Assembly: GCA_965276785.1 (NCBI GenBank)
Contig: OZ255629.1
Location: 3,782,001-3,846,000, forward strand
DNA: 64,000 nt
Reading direction: 5' to 3'
From: LMUY01 sp965276785
GTDB lineage: Bacteria; Pseudomonadota; Alphaproteobacteria; Acetobacterales; Acetobacteraceae
The position numbers and the translations under genes are program-made. This document shows, piece after piece, positions 42,852 through 50,753 of this stretch. The stretch's first letter is position 1. Every line of letters starts with the position of its first letter. Below the pieces are notes generated by a model. The model saw only the letters and a list, made by a program, of their open reading frames with translations, made no database searches and was not told the DNA's origin.

Positions 42852-43229
42852 GTGGTGAGCGAGACAACGACACCCATCATCCTGCTCGAAGATGACCGGT
42901 CGCTGCGGTCGCTCATCGCCGATGGCTTGCAGGCGGCGCGCTACACGGTGGTGGAAACCGGCAGCACGCAAGCTGCCGTGGCGGCGATCTCGGCGGCCCA
43001 CGGCAAGGCGATCCTGGTTGCCGACCGACAGATCGAGTCGCAACAAACGGGAACCAACGGCTTCCAGGCCGCAGCGCAAGCGTTGGAGCAGCATCCCATG
43101 CTGCGGGTGATCTACGTTTCCGGCAACCACATGGCGGTGCGCCGGCGGCTGCTCAGCGATCGCGAGCGCGCGCTACTGAAGCCGTTCGCAATGTCTCAAT
43201 TGCTCACCTTGGTTCGCGAGCTCGGCTAG
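42852..43229 (+). CDS. Stand-alone response-regulator receiver protein (CheY-like)
   Basis: A 125-residue single receiver domain. The acidic pair is in IILLEDDRSL, the probable phospho-Asp in ILVADRQIES, the conserved Ser in VIYVSGNH and the Lys in LLKPFAM. The Arg after the Asp and the TGTNGFQA loop are atypical. GTG start (two consecutive GTG codons). No kinase is nearby; placement next to flagellin suggests a motility link (inference). Confidence 0.85.
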   Translation: MVSETTTPIILLEDDRSLRSLIADGLQAARYTVVETGSTQAAVAAISAAHGKAILVADRQIESQQTGTNGFQAAAQALEQHPMLRVIYVSGNHMAVRRRLLSDRERALLKPFAMSQLLTLVRELG

Positions 43230-43322
43230 GGACCCATACCGCGGTGCTTACGACCCGAGCGGCGGCTTACCAGGCCGCTCAATCAAGCTGTGGTGGACCC
43301 CGTTTATTTGCTAAAGCCGCCG

Positions 43323-44051
43323 CTATTTCTTCGCCGTGCCGCCCAGCCACCATTTCACCGGCTGAGCTTCCGTCCGTGATTTCGGCCGGCCCAGGCGTTT
43401 GGCCTGCACCTGGTCTGCCCCCGACCGTTTGACCGGCGCTGCAACGTCATTCGCCAGCGCGTCAGCGTCAGCGGGCAAGGCGTGGCGGGCGGAACTGCGA
43501 CGCGCGGCCTTGCCCTCGACAGCCTCCGCCCGCGCCCGGCGCTCAGCGGCAAGTTCCTCCGTGAGGGTGCGCTCACGCTCCTGCAGGGCAGTCCGCTCGG
43601 CCTCGAACGCGGCCTTTTCCGTCTCTAGCCGGACCGCCAGTTCCTGCCGCGCCAATTCCCTATGGCCCAGTTTGGTCTGCAGGTCATGCACCGCCGCCTG
43701 TGCCTCGTTGAGCGCGCGCTCGGCTCGCAATCGTGCCGTCCGCTCGCTCGCGAGGGCCGCCTCCGCCATGCCTAAGCGACTGCTGCCAACCGACGGCTCG
43801 GCCTCATGCGGGCGGCTGCGATTCAACACCGTCACCGGAACATCGCCATCCTGCACGAAGCGGGCACGGGGCCGCTCCCCGGAATGGCGCTCCGGCATGC
43901 GCGTCTCGGTCCTTGCGCGGCCGGGCTCGTGGCCGGCGCGGCCATTGGCCGGGCCGTTCGCTTCGAGATCGCCGAGCGCGCGTCGCATCCGCGCTTCGGC
44001 CGTTTCAAGAGAGGCGTCGTCGAGTTCCGGCTGGCCTGATAAATTCGCCAT
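43323..44051 (-). CDS. Coiled-coil hypothetical protein
   Basis: A 242-residue protein dominated by a long charged coiled coil (residues about 115-190: ASERTARLRAERALNEAQAA and ERERTLTEELAAERRARAEA). The C-terminus is basic and ends PVKWWLGGTAKK, a Trp-Trp tail that often marks a binding or export signal. No enzyme motif. ATG 44051 (MANLSGQPELDDASLETAEA) is used. Function unknown. Confidence 0.7.
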   Translation of the reverse strand: MANLSGQPELDDASLETAEARMRRALGDLEANGPANGRAGHEPGRARTETRMPERHSGERPRARFVQDGDVPVTVLNRSRPHEAEPSVGSSRLGMAEAALASERTARLRAERALNEAQAAVHDLQTKLGHRELARQELAVRLETEKAAFEAERTALQERERTLTEELAAERRARAEAVEGKAARRSSARHALPADADALANDVAAPVKRSGADQVQAKRLGRPKSRTEAQPVKWWLGGTAKK

Positions 44052-44428
44052 ATTACTTTCGGAATGTTTGAGGTTTAACGGAAGGCACAAGAGATGAGGC
44101 ACAAGCGCTCAATGCAGACTTGGCCCGCACCGCTTCCAACCACGTTCGATCGTGCCATACCTAGCACGCTGGACCGCTTGCTCAAGTCCCGGTGCTGCGC
44201 GCGCTGTCACGGCAATCGCGGCACATGCGGCAAACGCTCAATTAAGACCCAGCACGCCCCATATCACAGGCACTACGTATTCAGTCAAATCCGCGCTTAT
44301 GTTGCTCACAGCTCGGACCGGCTCAGCCGATCTCCGGGCACTCTGCCGCGACTGCTTGACCCGGCAGCCGCAACGCCTATCTTCCCGCATCGTTCATAGC
44401 AACGCATCACCAGGCAAAGCAAAGTCTC
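44052..44428. other. Intergenic region without a supported gene
   Basis: 377 bp. A rightward frame from ATG 44094 has a GGAAGG upstream and a Cys-rich patch (SRCCARCHGNRGTCGKRS), but its remaining composition is not protein-like and it overlaps another frame. The region should contain the divergent promoters for the coiled-coil and binding-protein genes. Confidence 0.4.
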
Positions 44429-45637
44429 ATGCATCGCCGGCAAGTTTTGGCCGCTGCGGCAACGCTGGTTGCCCCGGCCACCGCTCTGCGCGCATCCCCT
44501 GTCCCGCTCAAGGTCGGCGTGATGAACGATATGAGCGGTGTATTCGCCGACTTCCAAGGGCCGGGTTCCTTACTGGCGGCGCGCATGGCGCTGGAGGACC
44601 GGCATGGTTATGCCGGACCCCGCTCCGTTGAACTGGTGTTTGCCGACCACCAAAACAAGCCGGATACCGGAATGGCCATCGCCCGGCAATGGCTCGACCA
44701 GGAGGGCGTGCACGTCATCATGGACGTGCCGAACTCAGCCATCGCGCTGGCTGTCGCCAAGCTGGCGACCGAGCGCAACCGCGTGTTCCTAGGTGTCGGC
44801 GCCGGCACAGTGGACCTCACGGGCAAAGCCTGCTCGCCCAACATCCTGCAATGGGACTACGACACCTGGGAGACCAGCGAGGCATTGGGCCGCGCCATCA
44901 CCGATCGCGGCGGCAAGACTTGGTTCACCATCGCGGCCGATTACGCCTTCGGTGCCGACCTGGATCTGTATGTCGGCGAAGCGGTACGGGCGGTCGGTGG
45001 CCGGGTGATCGGCGGGGTGAAGGCGCCGTTTCCGACCGCGGATTTCAGCTCCTTCCTGCTGGCGGCGCAATCCTCGGGCGCCCAGGTGGTCGCGCTGAAC
45101 AATGGTGGCGGGGATACCGTGACCTCGCTCAAGCAGGCCGCCGAATTCGGGCTGATGCGATCGATGCAGGTCTGTGGCCCGATCTACAATGTCAACATCA
45201 CTCAAGCGGTCGGCCTACAGGTGGCGCAGGGCGTATTGGGCGTGACGCCATTCTACTGGGACATGAATGACGCCACCCGCACCTTCTCCCGCCGCTTCGC
45301 CGAACGCAGCCCGCGCCATGCCATGCCGAACGACATGCAAGCGGGAATGTATTCTGCCATGCTGCATCTGATGAAGGCGGCTGCGACAGATATCGACGTC
45401 ACCGACGGCCGCAGCGTGGTCGCGGCAATGAAGGCCCTGCCTACGGACGACCCGATCTACGGCCCCGGCCGCATCCGCGCGGACGGGCGCAAACTGCATC
45501 CGGTGTATCTGTTCACCACCAAAACACCGGCCGAGAGCAGGTCGGATTGGGATTACTACACGATCCTAAGCACCATCGCGCCCGAGCAGGCGTTCCGGCC
45601 TGTCTCAGCGGGTGGCTGCGCTTTAGGTAAAACCTAA
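44429..45637 (+). CDS. Branched-chain amino-acid-type ABC substrate-binding protein, orphan
   Basis: A 402-residue periplasmic protein with a signal peptide (MHRRQVLAAAATLVAPATAL). It has a LivK-type receptor fold: LKVGVMNDMSGVFADFQGPG, VELVFADHQNKPDTGMAIAR, TWFTIAADYAFGADLDLYVG and VVALNNGGGDTVTSLKQAAE. No permease or ATPase is adjacent. The ligand is unknown; members bind amides, aromatic acids or amino acids. Confidence 0.9.
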   Translation: MHRRQVLAAAATLVAPATALRASPVPLKVGVMNDMSGVFADFQGPGSLLAARMALEDRHGYAGPRSVELVFADHQNKPDTGMAIARQWLDQEGVHVIMDVPNSAIALAVAKLATERNRVFLGVGAGTVDLTGKACSPNILQWDYDTWETSEALGRAITDRGGKTWFTIAADYAFGADLDLYVGEAVRAVGGRVIGGVKAPFPTADFSSFLLAAQSSGAQVVALNNGGGDTVTSLKQAAEFGLMRSMQVCGPIYNVNITQAVGLQVAQGVLGVTPFYWDMNDATRTFSRRFAERSPRHAMPNDMQAGMYSAMLHLMKAAATDIDVTDGRSVVAAMKALPTDDPIYGPGRIRADGRKLHPVYLFTTKTPAESRSDWDYYTILSTIAPEQAFRPVSAGGCALGKT

Positions 45638-45649
45638 GATGCTGCACCG

Positions 45650-46432
45650 ATGAACCTCATTCCCTGGCGCCGTCCCACCATCCCCGTCATCGAACTGCAC
45701 GGCCTGATCGCCGGGCGCGAGGGTGCGGTGAACCTGCGCTCGACCGGCCCGCTGATCGAACGCGCCTTCGGCAGCGCCAAGCGCGGCGGCAACGTCATCC
45801 TCGACATCGACAGTCCTGGCGGCTCACCGGTGCAATCCGAGCTGATCGCCGGCCTGGTGCGTCGCCGGGCCGAAAAGACCGGCGTGCGGGTGCACGCGGT
45901 CATCGGCGAAGCCGGCGCCTCCGGCGGCTATTGGCTGGCCTGTGCCGCCGATGAAATCCACGCCAGCACCATGAGCATTGTCGGCTCCATCGGCGTAGTG
46001 GGCGGCGGCTTCGGCTTCGAGCAGCTCATCGCCCGCTATGGCGTGGAGCGGCGGCTTTACACCGCCGGCGCGAACAAGGCACGGCTCGACCCGTTCCGCC
46101 CCGAGCGGCCGGAAGATGTGGCTTTCGTCCAGGCTCTCATGGGCGACATCCATGAGCGCTTCAAAGCCTGGGTGCGGCAGCGCCGCGGCGCCCGCCTGGC
46201 AGACGACCCGGCGGTGTTTGACGGCAGCTTCTGTCTCGGCGGCCGCGGCGTGGAACTCGGGCTGCTGGACGGGCTCACCTCGGTCGACGAGTTGGTCCGC
46301 CATCTGGCCGGAGACCGCGCCCGGCCGCGCCGCCTGCGCCCGCGCCGCCGTTTTTCGCTCGCCCGGCTGCCAAGGCTGACCGCCGAGGCGCTGTTCGATC
46401 TGGCCGAGGAACGCCGCCTCACTCTGCGTTAG
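45650..46432 (+). CDS. S49-family serine peptidase (SppA/SohB-like)
   Basis: A 260-residue S49 peptidase. The catalytic Ser91 is in GEAGASGGYWLACAADEIHA, and the general-base Lys143 in TAGANKARLDPF. It has no N-terminal membrane anchor or signal, so it may be cytoplasmic. The Arg-rich C-terminal segment (RARPRRLRPRRRFSLARLPR) is unusual. It overlaps the convergent protease gene by 14 bases. Confidence 0.9.
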   Translation: MNLIPWRRPTIPVIELHGLIAGREGAVNLRSTGPLIERAFGSAKRGGNVILDIDSPGGSPVQSELIAGLVRRRAEKTGVRVHAVIGEAGASGGYWLACAADEIHASTMSIVGSIGVVGGGFGFEQLIARYGVERRLYTAGANKARLDPFRPERPEDVAFVQALMGDIHERFKAWVRQRRGARLADDPAVFDGSFCLGGRGVELGLLDGLTSVDELVRHLAGDRARPRRLRPRRRFSLARLPRLTAEALFDLAEERRLTLR

Positions 46433-47315
46433 CGACAAACACCTGGTTGGTCGCCCACGAAATCCATACCCGACGATTGCCGAGCCAATCCGCTCCTAGC
46501 AGCGCCCCCAGGCTGCGCATAGTGCGGATGGGTGCCACCGCGAGCACGGCAGGGCCAATCTGCAGTGAGCCCACTTGCACTTTATCAAACCGCCGGCTGC
46601 TCGCCGCCAGGCGGCCCGGCCCGAACCCCTCCACCCGGTCTGGCCCGGAAGCGGCGGCTAGCCCGAGCGCCAGCATGCCGGGCAGGGTGATGACGGAGGC
46701 GGATGCGCCACTGTCGAGTTCCGCTTCCAGCGCCGCGCCGTCGAGATGCAATGGCAGCGCCAGGATGTTGCGCACCGGCCGCCACGCGGGCAGCGCCTGA
46801 TAGCGCCCTGGCCAGGGCAGGAAACGGCCGTTGCAGCCGGTGACGCTATACAAAGCGAGGCGGTCGTTCGCCGGGTCGAAGTCCAGGTCGAAGGCGGAGA
46901 GAAAATCCTGTCCCAGCAAGCCGGCGACGGGCTGGCCGCCGATTTGGTCCGGGATGGGGCCAACCACCAGCGAGTTGTCCGCCGCCACGGTATGCCGCCG
47001 CAGCGCAACGCCGCCGAGGGAGAGGGTCGCGGGCCGGCCCAGCCGCCGCCGGTCCTCGCCGCCCGCGCCGGTTATGTCGGTGCTGACCCATTCGTCCCGC
47101 GCCAAATGCAGCCGCTCGGCTGCTTGCAGCCCGACCACGCTGCGCTCCGCCCCCGTGTCCAACAAGAACTGGGTTGTGGCGCCGTTGATCTCGACTGGAA
47201 CCAGGAACAACCCGGCTGCCGGGGTGAGCGGAACGGTGGCACGGGCGGCGAGTTGGCAGGCAGCCTGGGCGTTGGACGCGGCGAGCACAAGCCAGAGCAG
47301 CAGCCAGGCCCTCAC
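46419..47315 (-). CDS. Secreted retropepsin-like aspartyl protease family protein
   Basis: About 298 residues: a signal peptide (MRAWLLLWLVLAASNAQA), then two retropepsin-like halves. Half one has the motif FLLDTGAERSVVG and half two AELDSGASASVITLPGM, so both catalytic aspartates come from one chain. GTG 47315 has GGGAG upstream and puts the signal peptide at the N-terminus; GTG 47336 lies inside the glnA terminator hairpin. The substrate is unknown. Confidence 0.85.
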   Translation of the reverse strand: MRAWLLLWLVLAASNAQAACQLAARATVPLTPAAGLFLVPVEINGATTQFLLDTGAERSVVGLQAAERLHLARDEWVSTDITGAGGEDRRRLGRPATLSLGGVALRRHTVAADNSLVVGPIPDQIGGQPVAGLLGQDFLSAFDLDFDPANDRLALYSVTGCNGRFLPWPGRYQALPAWRPVRNILALPLHLDGAALEAELDSGASASVITLPGMLALGLAAASGPDRVEGFGPGRLAASSRRFDKVQVGSLQIGPAVLAVAPIRTMRSLGALLGADWLGNRRVWISWATNQVFVANAE

Positions 47316-47320
47316 CCCAA

Positions 47321-47347
47321 CGCTCTCCCGTAACACACGGGAGAGCG
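47321..47347 (-). terminator. Stem-loop terminator after glnA
   Basis: Perfect 11-bp stem CGCTCTCCCGT/ACGGGAGAGCG with loop AACAC, 13 bases after the glnA stop. There is no strong T run, so it may pause transcription or protect the 3' end rather than be a classical terminator. Confidence 0.55.
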
Positions 47348-47360
47348 AGAGGACATGGAT

Positions 47361-48803
47361 TCAGGCCGAATAATACATCTCGAACTCCACCGGATGCGGC
47401 GTGTGCTCGAAGCGGAAGACCTCCTTCCATTTCAGCTCGATATAGCTTTCGATCTGGTCGGTCGAGAATACGTCGCCCGCGAGCAGGAACTCGTGGTCTG
47501 CCTCCAGTGCGCCCAGCGCCTCCCGCAGCGAACCGCAGACCGTGGGAATGCCCTTGAGCTCTTCCGGCGGCAGGTCGTACAGGTCCTTGTCCATCGGGTC
47601 GCCCGGGTGGATTTTGTTGCGGATGCCGTCCAGCCCCGCCATCAGCAGCGCCGAATACGCCAGATACGGGTTGGCCGACGGGTCGGGGAAGCGCACTTCC
47701 ACCCGCTTGGCCTTTGGGCTGACCGCATACGGGATGCGGCAGGAGGCCGAGCGGTTGCGCGAGGAGTAGGCCAGCAGCACGGGCGCCTCAAAGCCGGGGA
47801 TCAACCGCTTGTAGCTGTTGGTGCTCGGGTTGGTGAAAGCGTTGATTGCTTTGGCGTGCCGAATAATGCCCCCGATGTAATAGAGGCAGGTCTCCGACAA
47901 GTCGGCGTAGCCGCTGCCAGCAAACAGCGGCTTGCCGTCCTTCCAGATCGACTGATGGGTGTGCATTCCCGTGCCGTTGTCGCCATAGATCGGCTTCGGC
48001 ATGAACGTCGCCGTCTTGCCGTAGCTGTGTGCCACGTTATGGACGCAGTATTTGTAGATCTGCATCTGGTCCGCCATCCGGGTGAGCGTGGTGAAACGCG
48101 TGCCCAGCTCGTGCTGCGACTGTGCCACCTCGTGGTGATGCTTCTCGATCACCAGCCCCATCTCGCCCATGGTGGACAGCATCTCGGAACGCAGATCGCT
48201 TTCGCTATCCACTGGCGGCACCGGGAAATAGCCGCCCTTCACCGCCGGGCGGTGACCCATATTGCCTTCCGGGTAGTCCTTCAGGTTGGATCCTGGTCCC
48301 TCGATGCTATCGATTTGGTAGCTACCGAAGTTGCCGCCGGTGCCGAAGCGCACGCTATCGAAGATGAAGAATTCGGCCTCCGCCCCGGTCAGGATGGTGT
48401 CGCCGATCCCGGTGGATTTCAGGTAGGCCTCGGCAAGCTTGGCGGTCGCCCGCGGGTCGCGCCCGTAATACTGCCCGGTGGACGGCTCGATGATGTCGCA
48501 GAACAGGATCAGCGAGGGCTTGGCGGCAAACGGGTCCAGTACCGCCGTCGCGGTATCCGGCATCAGGATCATGTCGCTCTCGTTGATCGCCTTCCACCCC
48601 GCAATGGAGGAGCCGTCGAACATGAACCCGTCGGTCAGGCTTTCCTCGTCCACGCTCGAGACGTGCTGCGCCGTGTGCTGCCATTTGCCGCGTGGATCGG
48701 TGAAGCGCAGGTCGACATACTCGACCGAGTGCTCGCGGATCATGTCCATCACCTTGGCCGCCCCATTCGGCGCCGCCACCGCAGCCGCTGCCTTTTTCGC
48801 CAT
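47361..48803 (-). CDS. glnA: Glutamine synthetase type I
   Basis: A 480-residue GS-I that makes glutamine from glutamate, ammonia and ATP. Key blocks: FMFDGSSIAGWKAINESDM, EAEFFIFD, NMGHRPAVKGGYFPVPPVDS, MHTHQSIWKDGKPLFAG, RNRSASCRIP and the adenylylation-site context KDLYDLPPEE. ATG 48803 with AGGAG upstream is used; the longer frame from 48887 is not family-like. It lies behind glnB in one leftward unit, so it should be nitrogen-regulated through the sigma-54 promoter. Confidence 0.97.
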   Translation of the reverse strand: MAKKAAAAVAAPNGAAKVMDMIREHSVEYVDLRFTDPRGKWQHTAQHVSSVDEESLTDGFMFDGSSIAGWKAINESDMILMPDTATAVLDPFAAKPSLILFCDIIEPSTGQYYGRDPRATAKLAEAYLKSTGIGDTILTGAEAEFFIFDSVRFGTGGNFGSYQIDSIEGPGSNLKDYPEGNMGHRPAVKGGYFPVPPVDSESDLRSEMLSTMGEMGLVIEKHHHEVAQSQHELGTRFTTLTRMADQMQIYKYCVHNVAHSYGKTATFMPKPIYGDNGTGMHTHQSIWKDGKPLFAGSGYADLSETCLYYIGGIIRHAKAINAFTNPSTNSYKRLIPGFEAPVLLAYSSRNRSASCRIPYAVSPKAKRVEVRFPDPSANPYLAYSALLMAGLDGIRNKIHPGDPMDKDLYDLPPEELKGIPTVCGSLREALGALEADHEFLLAGDVFSTDQIESYIELKWKEVFRFEHTPHPVEFEMYYSA

Positions 48804-48911
48804 TCCGTCAGCTCTCCTGCTTTGTCCCAGCCACACCGTTGCGGTGCGGTTCTGGTCCGATACAGCCACAGCGCCACGGCCCGGCATAGGGCGGACAGCG
48901 CTGCCGTGGCT

Positions 48912-49250
48912 TTAAATTGCCTCTTCCCCCCGCTCCCCGGTGCGGATGCGGATGGCTTCCTCCACATGGGTGACGAAGATTTTGCCATCGCCGATGCGGC
49001 CGGTGCGGGCGGCCGCAATGATAGCCTCCACCGCGCGCTCCACCACGGAGTCGGCGCAGACCACCTCGATCTTCACCTTGGGCAGGAAATCCACCACGTA
49101 TTCGGCGCCGCGATACAGCTCGGTATGGCCCTTCTGCCGTCCGAACCCCTTGGCTTCGATTACCGTGATGCCCTGCAGCCCCACCTCATGCAGCGCATCT
49201 TTCACTTCATCCAGTTTGAACGGCTTGATCACCGCTTCGATTTTTTTCAA
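48912..49250 (-). CDS. glnB: Nitrogen regulatory protein PII
   Basis: A 112-residue PII signal protein that senses 2-oxoglutarate and ATP and controls GS adenylylation and NtrB. TTG 49250 gives LKKIEAVIKPFKLDEVKDAL; GGGAGG lies 8 bases before it, and 112 residues with the uridylylated Tyr51 (YRGAEYVVDF) match the family exactly. The TGRIGDGKIFVTHVEEAIRI signature is present. The TTG start is unusual for PII. Confidence 0.95.
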   Translation of the reverse strand: MKKIEAVIKPFKLDEVKDALHEVGLQGITVIEAKGFGRQKGHTELYRGAEYVVDFLPKVKIEVVCADSVVERAVEAIIAAARTGRIGDGKIFVTHVEEAIRIRTGERGEEAI

Positions 49251-49295
49251 CGGATGTGCCTCCCATAAGCCAGCGGGCCTGGCAGCCGGGAAACT

Positions 49296-49312
49296 TGCAT
49301 GGAGCGTGCCAA
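49296..49312 (-). promoter_or_regulatory. Sigma-54 (-24/-12) promoter of glnB-glnA
   Basis: On the minus strand TTGGCACG-4-ATGCA matches the sigma-54 consensus TTGGCACG-N4-TTGCA at all but one base, with GG and GC exactly 10 bases apart. It lies 46 bases upstream of the glnB start codon. An NtrC-dependent nitrogen response is the expected control. Confidence 0.8.
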
Positions 49313-49372
49313 GCGGCAATGTATCCAGCCCGGCGGCCTGGCCGTCCGGTTGCGTCGAGGAGGATTGCACGG

Positions 49373-50572
49373 GTGAAACTTGCCAACGAACTGCTGTCCG
49401 GCATCGGCACCACCGTGTTCACCGTCATGTCGGCGCTCGCCGCGCAGCACGGCGCGATCAACCTGGGCCAGGGCTTTCCCGACACCGAGGGGCCGGCCGA
49501 CGTGGTGGACGCCGCCGCCGCCGCGCTGCAGGACGGCCGCAACCAATACCCGCCGCTCACCGGCGTGCCGGAGTTGCGCGCGGCGGTGGCGGCGATCAAC
49601 GCCCGTTTCTACGGCCTAGACATCGACCCGGTCACTGAGGTGGTCGTCACCTCCGGCGCTACCGAGGCGGTCACCGCCAGCCTGATGGCGCTGCTCAATC
49701 CAGGCGACGAGGTGGTGCTGATCGAGCCGCTGTATGACACCTACTTGCCGGTGGTGCGCATGCTGGGCGCCATTCCGCGACTGGTGCGGCTGGTGCCGCC
49801 GCGCTGGGAGCTGCCGCGGGCCGAGCTCGCGGCCGCGTTCGGCCCGCGCACCAAGGCCATCCTGCTCAACACACCGATGAACCCCACCTCCAAGGTGTTC
49901 ACCGCCGCCGAACTGGCTTGGATCGCCGACCTGCTGGCGAAGCACGACGCCTATGCGGTGTGCGACGAGGTCTATGAACACCTGACCTACGACGGCTGGC
50001 GGCATATCCCTCTGATGTCGCTGCCGGGCCTGCGGGAGCGCTGCCTGCGTATCGGCAGCGCCGGCAAGACGTTCAGCCTGACCGGCTGGAAGGTGGGCTA
50101 CATCACCGCCCCCGCACCATTGGCGCTGCTGGCCGCGCGGGCGCATCAGAACCTCACCTTCACCACCCCGCCCAACCTGCAGCGCGCGGTGGCGATCGGT
50201 CTTGCCAAGGACGACGCCTACTTCGCCGGCTTGTCCAGCACCTTGGCCGCCAAGCGGGATTTGCTGTCGGCCGGACTGGCCGGGCTCGGCCTCGCGGTGC
50301 TCCCGGCGCAAGGCAGCTACTTCGTCACCGCCGATTTCAGCCCGCTTGGCTTCCATGGCGACGACGTGGCGTTCTGCCGCCACATCACCGAACAGGCCGG
50401 CGTGACGGCGATCCCGCTCAGCGCCTTCTACGACCCGGCGGGCGGCCCGGCGCCGGGCCATTACGCGCGGTTTGCATTCTGCAAGCAGAACGCGGTGCTG
50501 GAGGAAGCGGTCGCCCGCCTACGCCGCCATTTTACCAGCCAGCGGACGCTGCCGTTGACGGCGGCCGGGTGA
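49373..50572 (+). CDS. Class I PLP aminotransferase (MetC-like/DapC/YbdL type)
   Basis: A 399-residue fold-type I aminotransferase. The PLP lysine is in SAGKTFSLTGWKVGYIT; other blocks are INLGQGFPDTEGP, YPPLTGVPELR, NTPMNPTSKVF and VCDEVYEHLTYDG. The closest character is the methionine aminotransferase or succinyl-DAP aminotransferase group; which one cannot be decided. GTG 49373 has GAGGAGG upstream. It is divergent from glnB. Confidence 0.9.
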   Translation: MKLANELLSGIGTTVFTVMSALAAQHGAINLGQGFPDTEGPADVVDAAAAALQDGRNQYPPLTGVPELRAAVAAINARFYGLDIDPVTEVVVTSGATEAVTASLMALLNPGDEVVLIEPLYDTYLPVVRMLGAIPRLVRLVPPRWELPRAELAAAFGPRTKAILLNTPMNPTSKVFTAAELAWIADLLAKHDAYAVCDEVYEHLTYDGWRHIPLMSLPGLRERCLRIGSAGKTFSLTGWKVGYITAPAPLALLAARAHQNLTFTTPPNLQRAVAIGLAKDDAYFAGLSSTLAAKRDLLSAGLAGLGLAVLPAQGSYFVTADFSPLGFHGDDVAFCRHITEQAGVTAIPLSAFYDPAGGPAPGHYARFAFCKQNAVLEEAVARLRRHFTSQRTLPLTAAG

Positions 50573-50596
50573 GGGCGGTATTGCGCGGCTTCATGT

Positions 50597-50673
50597 GGCG
50601 GACGTAGCTCAGCAGGTAGAGCGCCGGTTTGTGGTACCGGTGGTCGTGGGTTCGAGCCCCATCGTTCGCCCCA
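50597..50673 (+). tRNA. tRNA-His (GTG)
   Basis: A complete cloverleaf. The acceptor is GCGGACG/CGTTCGC with encoded G-1 opposite C73 and an encoded CCA tail. The D-arm is GCTC...GAGC, and the anticodon stem CCGGT/ACCGG has loop TTGTGGT with anticodon GTG. The T-arm GTGGG/CCCAT has loop TTCGAGC. G-1 is the histidine identity element. Confidence 0.96.
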
Positions 50674-50681
50674 TGGCCCTC

Positions 50682-50747
50682 GGCTCCCGTGGCGTGCTAA
50701 GCGCGTAACAAAGCAGTGCTTAGCACGCGTCAAACTGCCCGGGAGCC
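50682..50747 (+). promoter_or_regulatory. Long hairpin covering the ribosome site of the MFS gene
   Basis: An inner perfect stem GCGTGCTAAGC/GCTTAGCACGC (11 bp, 15-base loop) and an outer stem GGCTCCCG/CGGGAGCC (8 bp) fold between tRNA-His and the MFS start. The outer 3' arm contains GGGAG, the only ribosome-site-like sequence before ATG 50754, so folding would hide it. It may instead be the tRNA terminator. Confidence 0.5.
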
Positions 50748-50753
50748 AGGTCC

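Noticed and set aside
44094..44399. Cys-containing rightward frame in the 44-kb spacer
   Set aside because: A ribosome-like site is present, but the composition is not protein-like, other frames overlap it, and no family is recognised.
47355..49268. Rightward 637-residue open frame across glnA and glnB
   Set aside because: It is antisense to two highly conserved genes and has no recognisable protein character.
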